From Bacteroidia bacterium (GTDB taxonomy: Bacteria > Bacteroidota > Bacteroidia > Cytophagales > Cyclobacteriaceae): a DNA stretch of 64,000 bases. The stretch spans positions 124,001 to 188,000 of the forward strand of contig JAUILA010000001.1 of assembly GCA_030432655.1 (NCBI GenBank), read 5' to 3'. Positions 45,140-55,335 of this stretch are shown here, in pieces. Below the pieces are notes generated by a model, which made no database searches, had not been told where the DNA came from, and saw only the letters and a list, made by a program, of their open reading frames with translations. The position numbers were made by a program, and so were the translations under genes. Within the stretch, counting starts at the first letter, position 1. Each line of letters starts with the position of its first letter.

Positions 45140-47062
45140 ATGGGAAGATCACTGATTATTATGATGATGTGCTTGCAGCCACTTCTGTTGATGGCGCAGA
45201 TTCCCGAGGGGATGGATACCGTTTCCGTCCAGAAGCGAACGGTTCTCATCCTGAAGGACACTTCTTTCCTTGTAAAGAATGACACCATTCTCCTTCTTCC
45301 GGACTCAATTGTACAACGAATAAGGCAACAGGCGGGTGAAACTGATTTCTACCTGAAGTTGAAGGAGAGACTGTCCAGGAAAAAAGCCACCAGGGAACTT
45401 TACGATGCTCTGGTCTCGGAAAAAGACAAAAAGAAGCCTCCTGCCAGGGCTGTTGTCCCGCCACATGTTCTCAAGTATAATGAAGCGAAAGGTAAGATCA
45501 TCCGGGCAATCAGATTTAAGAAGCTGGACGTTTTCGGTACCAGTATTAACGATACAACACGCTATTCTGACCAATGGCTGGTAAAATTTGCCAATGCATT
45601 TCACGTCAACACACATAGCCGGATAATCAGAAATAATATTTTCTTTGAAACCGGTGACCGGCTGGATCCGGATGCACTCAAGGATAGTGAACGATACCTT
45701 CGAAGCCTGGATTATATAAAGGATGCCCGGATTATTGTGATCGATCGCGGTGATTCAGACCAGGTTGAAATCCTGATCATTACCAAAGATGTATTCTCCC
45801 TTTCAGCCGATATTAACTATAGTGATATCGACAAATTCCGTCTCGGAATTACCGACAACAACATTCTGGGATTCGGGCATGAACTGCGCAATGAAATTTT
45901 ATATGACGCGGAGAATGATCCGGAGATCGGGTATGCAGGCAGGTATCGAATAAACAGTATCGGGAAGACATTCATCAGGGCGGATATGGAATTTGTTACT
46001 TCTGAACCGCTGGATCGGTTCGGTGTCCGGTTTGAACGACAATTCATTACGCCTGAAATAAGATGGGCCGGGGGAGTATCTGCTTTTGGCGACAGGCGTG
46101 AACTGGGCTATGAATACCCGGATACTACTATTTATTTCGATGTCGGCCAGGATGAGCAGGAATTGTGGCTGGGGCATTCCCTGGTTCTGCAGGAAGAAGG
46201 GGAAATACGCTCAAACCTGATATTATCGGGACTCTATGCCAATCACGATTACTATGAACGGCCCTTTGTTTCGGCCGATACCAATCAATTATTCCTGGAC
46301 AGACAGCTATATATGATGTCGTTTGGCGTGAGCCAGCGGTATTACGAGAAAGGTCGTTTGATCGCGGCCTTCGGACGTACGGAGGATATCCCGCTGGGAT
46401 ATACGGCCCAGCTGCTCATCGGGCACGAAAGAAATGAATTGTACAGCAGAAATTATTGGGGAGGAAGAGTCGAGGCAGGTACCTTCACAAATCTCGGGTA
46501 TTTCAGACCTGTGGTTGAAGTGGGAGGATACCTTCGTGACGGGGACTGGGAGCAGGCCCTGATTCGCGTGCAAACCGGATACTTCAGCAATTTGTACCGC
46601 TTTAATAAATTCCAGTTCCGGCAGTTTTTCAGTATTGGGTATACTACAGGGATTAACAGGTACACTAATGAATACATCTGGCTGGATGAAGATACCGATG
46701 TCCGGGGCCTGGAAGATAATTTTCTTCGCGGTTCAAAAAAACTGAGGTTTAATTGGGAAACCGTTGCCTTCACACCCTATTATGTATTAGGTTTTCGTTT
46801 TGCACTTTTTGCCTTCGCCGACCTGGCAATCATCAATGATGTAAATAAAAACCTGTTCGACAACAAATTATACCAGGGCTACGGGATCGGGGTCAGGGTG
46901 CGAAATGATAACCTGGCGATTAACGAACTTCAGATCCGCCTGGCTTTTTACCCGAATCCTGCACCTGGAGATAGCCGTTTCGGTGCGGATTTTTCCGGAA
47001 GACCCACAGTCAATATACCCGATCTACGAATCGATAAGCCACTGCCCATTCAGTATCGCTGA
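45140..47062 (+). CDS. Omp85-like outer membrane protein with POTRA module
   Basis: 640 residues. Signal peptide (MGRSLIIMMMCLQPLLLMAQ), a low-complexity charged stretch (about 65-105), a POTRA-like module (KIIRAIRFKKLDVFGTS ... NIFFETGDRLDPDALKDSERYLRSLDYIKDARI) and a barrel from about 220. The barrel lacks an obvious canonical RGF loop; VRGLEDNFLRGSKKLRFNWE near 520 is the nearest equivalent. Probably a surface-assembly or transport barrel of unknown cargo. Stands alone between terminators. Confidence 0.8.
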   Translation: MGRSLIIMMMCLQPLLLMAQIPEGMDTVSVQKRTVLILKDTSFLVKNDTILLLPDSIVQRIRQQAGETDFYLKLKERLSRKKATRELYDALVSEKDKKKPPARAVVPPHVLKYNEAKGKIIRAIRFKKLDVFGTSINDTTRYSDQWLVKFANAFHVNTHSRIIRNNIFFETGDRLDPDALKDSERYLRSLDYIKDARIIVIDRGDSDQVEILIITKDVFSLSADINYSDIDKFRLGITDNNILGFGHELRNEILYDAENDPEIGYAGRYRINSIGKTFIRADMEFVTSEPLDRFGVRFERQFITPEIRWAGGVSAFGDRRELGYEYPDTTIYFDVGQDEQELWLGHSLVLQEEGEIRSNLILSGLYANHDYYERPFVSADTNQLFLDRQLYMMSFGVSQRYYEKGRLIAAFGRTEDIPLGYTAQLLIGHERNELYSRNYWGGRVEAGTFTNLGYFRPVVEVGGYLRDGDWEQALIRVQTGYFSNLYRFNKFQFRQFFSIGYTTGINRYTNEYIWLDEDTDVRGLEDNFLRGSKKLRFNWETVAFTPYYVLGFRFALFAFADLAIINDVNKNLFDNKLYQGYGIGVRVRNDNLAINELQIRLAFYPNPAPGDSRFGADFSGRPTVNIPDLRIDKPLPIQYR

Positions 47063-47167
47063 TTTGTGGATTAGGCGCCACACCATTCTACAACCACAAA
47101 ACGTGTAATCACCTTCTGCACCCCACACAAGGACTGGCATAGTTTTTCCATTATTTCAGGTAAAAAG

Positions 47168-47344
47168 ATGAAAAATTTAATCAAAATATTTCTGGTGATG
47201 CTCACCCTGCTGTTCACCACAGCCTGTACTAATCCAAAGGAAGGTACAGTTGAAGATAAAGGTGCGGTTAAAGGAGATTCCCTTAATGTCAGGGAAGGAT
47301 CCGGAGAAGGACCTGTTGGTGATGGTGACCTGGGGAGCGGATAA
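47168..47344 (+). CDS. Small lipoprotein, unknown
   Basis: 58 residues: lipoprotein signal (MKNLIKIFLVMLTLLFTTAC) then a short Gly/Asp/Glu-rich tail. First gene of a small unit with the HepT-like, DUF2383 and Hsp20 genes (10, 0 and 9 bp gaps). Confidence 0.75.
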   Translation: MKNLIKIFLVMLTLLFTTACTNPKEGTVEDKGAVKGDSLNVREGSGEGPVGDGDLGSG

Positions 47345-47354
47345 TTAACTCGTT

Positions 47355-47708
47355 ATGAAAAAGGAAGAACAACAAGTACACTTAAATAATATAGCAACCG
47401 GTATTGCGGCCATTGAAAATGAAGTGGTTGGAATGCGGTACGATGAATTTGTTAAAGAAGAGCAGGTCAAGGAATCTGTTTACGCCAATTTACAAATGGT
47501 AGGTCGCGCGGCATACGAGCTTGCGACGGCTACGGATGACATCATCGGACTGAGCTTCGATACAGATGTACTGGCAGAATTCAGAAATGCACGTTTTAAT
47601 CAGGTGGCTGAGACCGGGCACCAGCAGGTGTGGTCCGTCATAAGTAACGACCTGGATACAATCAGGACTGAGGCCCTTCAGGCTTCTGCACGACTTGGAC
47701 GTTCATAA
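47355..47708 (+). CDS. HepT-like (DUF86-type) helical protein with altered motif
   Basis: 117 residues, all-helical. NLQMVGRAAYELATATDD and the end RNARFNQVAETGHQQVWSVISNDLDTIRTEA match the build of HepT toxins and related MNT-HEPN proteins. The usual catalytic R-x4-6-H-x-Y motif is not intact: RNARFNQ has no His/Tyr. No partner nucleotidyltransferase (MntA) is adjacent. A degenerate or repurposed member is more likely than an active RNase. Confidence 0.5.
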   Translation: MKKEEQQVHLNNIATGIAAIENEVVGMRYDEFVKEEQVKESVYANLQMVGRAAYELATATDDIIGLSFDTDVLAEFRNARFNQVAETGHQQVWSVISNDLDTIRTEALQASARLGRS

Positions 47709-48176
47709 ATGGTGGTCTCTAAAGACAATATGGCCTATTCAGAAACGATTGATGACCTTAATTTACTGCTCACGCGTAATTATGACGCGGAAAAAGGATT
47801 CAGGAAGGCAGCCATTAAAGTTGATCAGCCCTGGCTCAGTGACTTTTTTAAAGGCAGTTCCGTGCAGCATAATCAGTTTGGTCATCAGTTAAGTGACGAG
47901 ATACGGAAACTTAATGGGAAGCCGGATAAGTATCCTTCCCTGGAGGGTAATGTCCACCGGGCCTGGATGAACATCAAGGAATTACTTTCTGCCCGGGACA
48001 GTATGGCCATGCTTCAGGAATGCGACCGGGGTCAGAAAATGGCACTCGAAGCATATGAGCGAATTCTTGAAGAATCGGCGCTTACACCATCCTCCCGTAA
48101 GATTGTTCAGCAACAGCGTGAGACCATCACCGAAAATATACGACATATAGAGAAAATGATTTTTAATTTAAACTGA
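47709..48176 (+). CDS. DUF2383 (PA2169-type) four-helix bundle protein, second copy
   Basis: 155 residues starting directly after the HepT-like stop. Helical bundle: ETIDDLNLLLTRNYDAEKGFRKAAIKV, DFFKGSSVQHNQFGHQLSDEIRKLNGKP, LLSARDSMAMLQECDRGQKMALEAYERIL, and a closing helix. Closer to the standard DUF2383 pattern than the copy at 25529-25975. Role unknown; the neighbourhood suggests stress response. Confidence 0.85.
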   Translation: MVVSKDNMAYSETIDDLNLLLTRNYDAEKGFRKAAIKVDQPWLSDFFKGSSVQHNQFGHQLSDEIRKLNGKPDKYPSLEGNVHRAWMNIKELLSARDSMAMLQECDRGQKMALEAYERILEESALTPSSRKIVQQQRETITENIRHIEKMIFNLN

Positions 48177-48185
48177 GGAGAAGTT

Positions 48186-48623
48186 ATGTTATACGATATC
48201 AACAAATACAATAAACGAAGGTATATGAATGAAGGATTCTGGGATGATTTTACGAATCGTGATGTCATGGAAGACTACCACGTTAAAAATTCTCCCGGTA
48301 AGCCAGCTGTAAATGTTCTTCAAAAGGAGAATGAATATGAATTACAGCTCATCGCGCCCGGTCTCTGCCGGGAAAATTACAGCATAAATGTTCATGACGA
48401 TATAATGGACATAACTGCACAGGTTCCGGAATCAACGGAAGGTAATCAGACCTACCAGCGACAGGAATACCGTGCCGGTAATTTTGAACGGTCATTTATC
48501 ATTCCTAAAAACATTCGTCATGAGGCGATCAGTGCAAGTTGCTCGGATGGCATACTGTCAATTCACCTGCCTGTGAAGGATAAAGAAAATGTGGAAAAAA
48601 GGAGAAGTATTGAGATAAACTGA
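48186..48623 (+). CDS. Hsp20 / alpha-crystallin family small heat-shock protein
   Basis: 145 residues. Alpha-crystallin domain about 35-140 (NVLQKENEYELQLIAPGLCRENYSINVHDDIMDITAQ, RQEYRAGNFERSFIIPKNI, ASCSDGILSIHLPVKDKE). ATP-independent chaperone that holds unfolding proteins. A GAGGAG stretch 6-11 bp before the ATG is an unusually good ribosome-binding site for this phylum. Last gene of its unit; followed by a strong terminator. Confidence 0.94.
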   Translation: MLYDINKYNKRRYMNEGFWDDFTNRDVMEDYHVKNSPGKPAVNVLQKENEYELQLIAPGLCRENYSINVHDDIMDITAQVPESTEGNQTYQRQEYRAGNFERSFIIPKNIRHEAISASCSDGILSIHLPVKDKENVEKRRSIEIN

Positions 48624-48671
48624 GTAAATTATAAATCCCGAGACCGGGATGGCGTTTACGTCAGCCGAAGG

Positions 48672-48702
48672 ACCCCGATTAGCAAATCGGGGTTTTTTAT
48701 TT
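48672..48702 (+). terminator. Rho-independent terminator after hsp20
   Basis: ACCCCGATT / AATCGGGGT stem with a tight loop and six T. A smaller hairpin (ATCCCG-agac-CGGGAT, 48635-48650) precedes it. The following 216 bp to actA hold only the promoter described next. Confidence 0.88.
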
Positions 48703-48836
48703 AAACAGATTCTAAATAAGAGTTAAATGGGCGTATTTATCCTGAAAGAAGAATGAAATATTGCAGTTTTGAGGCAATAACTACGTATTGCGTCCGGGTA
48801 AGGTTGCCTGACAGGGGAAAAGGCTAATAAAATATA

Positions 48837-48867
48837 TTTGAAATAACCCCTTCGCATAGTAGATTTG
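48837..48867 (+). promoter_or_regulatory. Predicted promoter of the act-cox respiratory operon
   Basis: TTTG (48837-48840), 19-bp spacer, TAGATTTG (48860-48867): an exact match to the Bacteroidota -33/-7 consensus TTTG-N19-TANNTTTG. Predicted start of transcription near 48874 leaves about 45 nt of leader before actA. Confidence 0.75.
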
Positions 48868-48918
48868 CACCCGGGTTTACATTGCCGAAGTGCATACTGA
48901 GTAAAATAAAATTGTAAC

Positions 48919-50235
48919 ATGACGCCAAAGAAACAACTGACTCGCGTTTCATTTTTCTTCTTGCTGCTGGCAGCATTTTCCTTCTCCCAAATTTCCTATG
49001 CACAAACAGAATCAGCTGAGGCCGACACAACAGCCTCTGCCCCAGAGGAAACTGCTTCTGCGTCTGCTTCAGATGGGGAGATTCCAACAGGTGATGCCAA
49101 CATCGGTGCCGGTGAAGAATTGTTTAAAGGAAACTGTGCCGCCTGTCACAAGATCGATCAGAAACTGGTAGGTCCGGCCCTCGCGGGTGTACAGGATCGC
49201 GCTCCCTCCATCGACTGGATTGTAAGTTTTGTTCAGAACTCGCAGAAGGTAATCGCTACGGGCGATGAATATGCGGTAAATCTTTACAACGAATACAATC
49301 AGACCCAGATGACTGCATTTCCGCAGTTTACCAGGGATGACGTGCTGAATATTCTGGGGTATATAAAACAACAGGCCGAAGCCGCACCTGCTGAGACGGC
49401 TGCAGTCGCCGGTGCGGAAGGGGCTGATGGTGCAGTTGCCAGTGAGCCTGCCATTTCATCGGCTTACCTGAATGCCATTATGATCGGACTGATCATTGTG
49501 CTTGCCCTGATCCTGGTTGTTCTGATCCTTATAACTACCGTCCTGAGGCGTTATCTCCTTCAGAAGGAGACAGTCGGTGACGAGGACCGGGAGATCATCG
49601 AGCAATCTGTCAGTTTATCAAAAGTATTTAAGAGTCCGACCTTTATTTTCCTCGCGACATTCATTTTTGCCGCGGTGGCCTTTAAGGTGGTTATTAACGA
49701 ATTATTCGCAGTAGGCGTGCAGATTGATTATACACCTACCCAGCCCATTGCATTCTCCCATAAACTTCATGCCGGCCAGTACGAAATAGATTGTCAGTAC
49801 TGTCACACCGGCGTACGAAAAAGTAAGAATGCCAATATACCTTCGCCAAATATCTGTATGAATTGTCATTCTGCAATACTGACAGAATCGGCGGAGATAC
49901 AGAAAATATACGCGGCAGTTGAACAAAATCGTCCGATCGAATGGGTGCGTGTTCATAACCTGCCGGACCTTGCCTATTTCAATCACTCACAGCACGTAAA
50001 TGTCGGCAACATTGAATGTCAGACCTGTCATGGTGAGATACAGGAAATGGAAGTGGTGGGTCAGGCCAAATTGCTCACTATGGGATGGTGTATTGATTGT
50101 CACAGAAATACGGATGTCAATACCAAGGGCAATGAGTATTACGATAAGCTTGTTGAATTACACAGTGAAGTGAGCGAGGACGGTATGAAGGTCGAAGACA
50201 TCGGCGGACTTGAATGTTCGAAGTGCCACTACTAA
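48919..50235 (+). CDS. actA: Alternative complex III subunit ActA (multihaem cytochrome c with fused monohaem domain)
   Basis: 438 residues. Signal peptide to about 28, an N-terminal monohaem cytochrome c domain (CAACH, Cys73-His77), a membrane helix near 186-210, a second near 240-258, then a five-haem domain with CxxCH at about 292 (CQYCH), 313 (CMNCH), 367 (CQTCH), 391 (CIDCH) and 433 (CSKCH). ActA carries electrons from the quinol-oxidising part of alternative complex III to the periplasmic acceptor. Six haem sites are therefore seen in one chain. First gene of the operon. Confidence 0.93.
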   Translation: MTPKKQLTRVSFFFLLLAAFSFSQISYAQTESAEADTTASAPEETASASASDGEIPTGDANIGAGEELFKGNCAACHKIDQKLVGPALAGVQDRAPSIDWIVSFVQNSQKVIATGDEYAVNLYNEYNQTQMTAFPQFTRDDVLNILGYIKQQAEAAPAETAAVAGAEGADGAVASEPAISSAYLNAIMIGLIIVLALILVVLILITTVLRRYLLQKETVGDEDREIIEQSVSLSKVFKSPTFIFLATFIFAAVAFKVVINELFAVGVQIDYTPTQPIAFSHKLHAGQYEIDCQYCHTGVRKSKNANIPSPNICMNCHSAILTESAEIQKIYAAVEQNRPIEWVRVHNLPDLAYFNHSQHVNVGNIECQTCHGEIQEMEVVGQAKLLTMGWCIDCHRNTDVNTKGNEYYDKLVELHSEVSEDGMKVEDIGGLECSKCHY

Positions 50236-50274
50236 TAATATTGAGAGTAAAAAGATACGTTCTTTAGAAATAAC

Positions 50275-53200
50275 ATGATGAAGGATAATAAAAAGACATA
50301 CTGGAAAGGTCTGGAACAATTATCTAATGACCCGGCTTTTGTAAAAAATGCGGACCGGGAATTTCCTGAATACCTGCCGATCAGCAATGGGGAAGACGGG
50401 CGCAGTAACCGGCGCGATTTCCTGAAAATGATGGGTTTTGGGGTAGCAGCGGTATCTCTGGCAGCTTGTGAAGCTCCGGTGCGTAAAGCTATTCCTTATG
50501 TCAATAAGCCTGTGGACGTTGATCCCGGGATTCCCAATTACTATGCTTCCACCTACATGCAGGGAGGTGATTATTGCAGCATAGTGGTGAAAACACGGGA
50601 AGGAAGACCTATCAAGATCGAAGGAAACAAGCTTTCGCCCATATCGCAGGGAGGCGTTATGCCTCAGGTAGAGGCGTCGGTTCTCTCACTTTACGATAAT
50701 GAGCGGTTACGCGGACCGGTGAAGGGCGGCGAATCCGTTGCCTGGGAAACGCTGGACAGTGAGGTGACCCAAAAGCTGAATTCTGTAGCTTCACAGGGAG
50801 GGCAGATCCGGATTGTTTCCAATACGGTGTTAAGTCCTTCTACCAAAGAAGTGATCAATCAGTTTGGTGCTAAATTTCCAACCTCGCGACATGTAATGTA
50901 CGATCCGACTTCGGCAGATGGGATGTTGCAGGCCAATCAGGAATCATTTGGAACGCGGGCGATTCCTTCCTATGACTTTAGCAAAGCGGATGTGATTGTC
51001 AGTTTCGGTGCGGATTTCCTGGGTACCTGGTTGTCCCCGGTGGAATTCACCAAACAATACAGTAAGACACGTAAGCTTAATGACGGTAAAAAGGATATGT
51101 CCCGTCATTACCAGTTTGAATCCAACTTATCACTTACCGGGGCCAACGCAGATTATCGTACGATGATCAGGCCTTCGGAAGAAGCTGCTGCCGTACAGGC
51201 CCTGCACGATGAACTTCGCGGCCAGGGCGGTTCACAGTTTGAGAATATTGCCAAGGCTGCGCAGGATTTACGCGATGCAGGCAGAAATGCACTGGTGGTT
51301 TCTGGTTCGAATGACCCGGCTGTTCAGACCGTGGTTAATGCGATCAATAACCAGCTCGGTGCATACGGAACAACCATTGACATGTCCGTTCCCATGATGA
51401 TCCGTCAGGGAAGTGACAGTGCAATGAATCAGTTTATTGATGATGTCAAGGCAAAGAGGGTTCAGGCAGTGATCTTTTACAACTGCAACCCGGTTTACAA
51501 TCATCCAAGAGGAACAGAACTGGCGGAAGCACTGGGAGGTGCTGCACTGACTGTTTCCACATCTGACCGTACCGATGAGACGGCTGCCTTGTGTCAGTAT
51601 ACGGCACCTGATCATCATTTCCTCGAGTCATGGAATGATGCTGAGCCTAAAAGAGGACATTTCAGTTTTACGCAACCGGCTATAACCCCGGTTTTCAAAA
51701 CACGTCAGGTTCAGGAAAGCCTGATGGTATGGGCTGGCCAGGCGGATTTCAGTTATTTTGATTTCCTTCAGTCCCGCTGGAGAGGAAACCTTCCGGGCGG
51801 AAATTTCCAGATGGCTTGGGACCAGGCGCTGATGGATGGAGTGATCTCTGTAAGCGGATCTGCAACTGCACCGGCAGACAGTACGGCAACTGCTGCGGCG
51901 ATACCCGCGGGCGGTCAGCCAGCATTCTCCGGCAATGTATCTGCTGCAATGAGTGCGCTTAACCGTTCTACGGCAGGAGAAGGAATCGAAATTGCATTCT
52001 ATGAGAAGGTGGCCATTGGTGACGGCTCACAGGCCAATAACCCGTGGCTCCAGGAGACGCCGGATCCGGTTACCAAATCCACATGGGATAATTACCTGTG
52101 TGTATCACAGGCATGGGCTACCGAAAACGGAGTAGAGGCTTTTGAAGGCAAGTGTAATAAAGCTGTTGTAACTGTAGGAGACAAGTCAGTTACCCTTCCT
52201 ATACTTATTCAGCCGGGACAGGCACCCGGAACCGTGGGTATTGCCGTTGGATACGGCCGTACGTCAGCGGGAAAAGTCGCCAACGGAGTAGGGGTGAATG
52301 TTTACCCGCTTATGCAGGGAGGTGCAATGGCCGTTACCTCAGGGGTAAGTATTGAGGTGCTTCCTGAAAAGTATCAGATTGCACAGACCCAGACTCATCA
52401 AACTTACATGGGAAGGGAGACCGTGATTCAGGAAGCTACGCTGGCTGCCTACCAGGAAAATCCTTCAGCCGGCAGATACAATCCGCACACGGCCACCTGG
52501 AAATCGGAAGACGGGGAAGTTAGCCCGGGTGCATTGTCATTATGGAAAGGTCATAATTATAACAACCATCATTGGGGGCTAGTAATTGACATGAATTCCT
52601 GTACAGGCTGCAGTGCGTGTCATGTGGCTTGTCAGGCGGAGAATAATATTCCGGTAGTCGGACGTGATGAAGTAATCATGCGTCGCGACATGCACTGGAT
52701 GCGTATTGACAGGTATTACAGCAGTGATGCGGTGGAGGATTATACTGCTATGGAAGTGGCAGCCGCCAATCCGGAAGTAACTTTCCAGCCGATGATGTGT
52801 CAGCATTGCAACAACGCTCCCTGTGAGACGGTTTGTCCGGTTGCTGCTACCACGCATAGTACGGAAGGCATCAACCAGATGACCTACAACCGTTGTATCG
52901 GTACCCGTTATTGCGCAAACAACTGCCCTTACAAAGTTCGTCGCTTTAACTGGTTCAAATATCATGACAACGGTCAGTTCGAAGATATTAACACCTCCAT
53001 GAACAATGTACTGGGTAAAATGGTATTGAATCCGGATGTTACCGTACGTTCACGGGGGGTTATGGAAAAATGTTCGCTTTGTATCCAGCGAATTCAGTAT
53101 GGTAAACTGGAGGCCAAGAAAGAGGGACGTCGTCCGAAAGATGGTGAGATTGATACGGCTTGTGCAAGTGCCTGCCCGTCTGATGCCATTGTATTCGGTG

Positions 53201-53397
53201 ATATGAACGATCCTGAAAGCCGCATTTACAAAATGCTGAAGATCAGGGATACAGAAGAAGCTGATTATATTACTGAGAAGGAGATCCTGGAACCTAGGGC
53301 ATACCATGTGCTGGAGGAGATAGGTGTGAAACCGAACGTATCATACCTTACCAAGATCAGGAACAAGGAGGAAATGTCTGAGCAAACAGACGCCTAA
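50275..53397 (+). CDS. actB: Alternative complex III subunit ActB (molybdopterin-oxidoreductase-like and iron-sulfur)
   Basis: 1040 residues. N-terminal Tat-type motif (NRRDFLKMMGFGVAAVSLAAC), a large molybdopterin-oxidoreductase-like domain (about 60-740) that in this family lacks the cofactor, and a ferredoxin-like part from about 770 with four Cys clusters: CTGCSACHVACQ, CQHCNNAPCETVCP, CIGTRYCANNCP and CSLCIQ...CASACP. In the third the second Cys is Thr, consistent with the [3Fe-4S] cluster known in ActB beside three [4Fe-4S]. A second start codon follows the first immediately. Confidence 0.95.
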   Translation: MMKDNKKTYWKGLEQLSNDPAFVKNADREFPEYLPISNGEDGRSNRRDFLKMMGFGVAAVSLAACEAPVRKAIPYVNKPVDVDPGIPNYYASTYMQGGDYCSIVVKTREGRPIKIEGNKLSPISQGGVMPQVEASVLSLYDNERLRGPVKGGESVAWETLDSEVTQKLNSVASQGGQIRIVSNTVLSPSTKEVINQFGAKFPTSRHVMYDPTSADGMLQANQESFGTRAIPSYDFSKADVIVSFGADFLGTWLSPVEFTKQYSKTRKLNDGKKDMSRHYQFESNLSLTGANADYRTMIRPSEEAAAVQALHDELRGQGGSQFENIAKAAQDLRDAGRNALVVSGSNDPAVQTVVNAINNQLGAYGTTIDMSVPMMIRQGSDSAMNQFIDDVKAKRVQAVIFYNCNPVYNHPRGTELAEALGGAALTVSTSDRTDETAALCQYTAPDHHFLESWNDAEPKRGHFSFTQPAITPVFKTRQVQESLMVWAGQADFSYFDFLQSRWRGNLPGGNFQMAWDQALMDGVISVSGSATAPADSTATAAAIPAGGQPAFSGNVSAAMSALNRSTAGEGIEIAFYEKVAIGDGSQANNPWLQETPDPVTKSTWDNYLCVSQAWATENGVEAFEGKCNKAVVTVGDKSVTLPILIQPGQAPGTVGIAVGYGRTSAGKVANGVGVNVYPLMQGGAMAVTSGVSIEVLPEKYQIAQTQTHQTYMGRETVIQEATLAAYQENPSAGRYNPHTATWKSEDGEVSPGALSLWKGHNYNNHHWGLVIDMNSCTGCSACHVACQAENNIPVVGRDEVIMRRDMHWMRIDRYYSSDAVEDYTAMEVAAANPEVTFQPMMCQHCNNAPCETVCPVAATTHSTEGINQMTYNRCIGTRYCANNCPYKVRRFNWFKYHDNGQFEDINTSMNNVLGKMVLNPDVTVRSRGVMEKCSLCIQRIQYGKLEAKKEGRRPKDGEIDTACASACPSDAIVFGDMNDPESRIYKMLKIRDTEEADYITEKEILEPRAYHVLEEIGVKPNVSYLTKIRNKEEMSEQTDA

Positions 53398-53437
53398 ACA
53401 GATTAAACTTAACGACCAAATAGAAAAATAATAATCT

Positions 53438-54805
<1,368 letters not shown>

Positions 54806-54806
54806 A

Positions 54807-55334
54807 ATGGAAAGAGATAAACATTTCGTACTCGGCGTCTATGAAGACGAGGATGTCCTGCTCGCTGCCATAAGAAAGGTACGCGACAGTGGTATCAAAA
54901 TTATGGAGGTGTATTCTCCCTTCCCCGTTCATGGGATAGATGAAGCCCTGGGCTATAAGCGGACCAGGCTTCCAATTGCGGCATTTCTTTTTGGATTACT
55001 GGGAACATCCCTGGCACTGCTGATGCAGATCTGGATGCTCGGTTTTGACTGGCCCATGATCATTGGGGGTAAGAATTTCGCATCGCTGCCTCCATTTGTT
55101 CCCGTAACCTTTGAGCTGACTGTACTGCTCTCGGCTCTCGGAATGGTGGGTACATTCATGGTTGTTTCTGACCTGAAGCCATATAAAAAACCAAGGCTGA
55201 TGGATATCCGGATCACAGATGACAAGCATGTCATGGCCATTGACCTGGCAGGCAATAAAATGTCAAAAGAGGATATCCGGAAGATCGTCGGGGATTCAGG
55301 TGCCAGTGAAGTAAATGACAAAGATTTCGAATAA
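54807..55334 (+). CDS. actD: Alternative complex III subunit ActD (DUF3341)
   Basis: 175 residues. Soluble N-terminal ferredoxin-like part (VLGVYEDEDVLLAAIRKVRDSGIKIMEVYSPFPVHGIDEALG) followed by two membrane helices (about 57-76 and 95-118) and a C-terminal segment, as in DUF3341 proteins. Structural subunit contacting ActC/ActF. Confidence 0.94.
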   Translation: MERDKHFVLGVYEDEDVLLAAIRKVRDSGIKIMEVYSPFPVHGIDEALGYKRTRLPIAAFLFGLLGTSLALLMQIWMLGFDWPMIIGGKNFASLPPFVPVTFELTVLLSALGMVGTFMVVSDLKPYKKPRLMDIRITDDKHVMAIDLAGNKMSKEDIRKIVGDSGASEVNDKDFE

Positions 55335-55335
55335 G

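Noticed and set aside
47050-47105. TTTGTGG / CCACAAA arms after the 45-kb Omp85-like gene
   Set aside because: Arms are separated by about 25 bp and no T-run follows in the plus direction, so it was not called a terminator.
48711-48717. TTAAACA after the hsp20 terminator
   Set aside because: Single half-site with no partner at the 16-bp spacing and about 120 bp upstream of the act promoter; no reason to link it to the light regulator.
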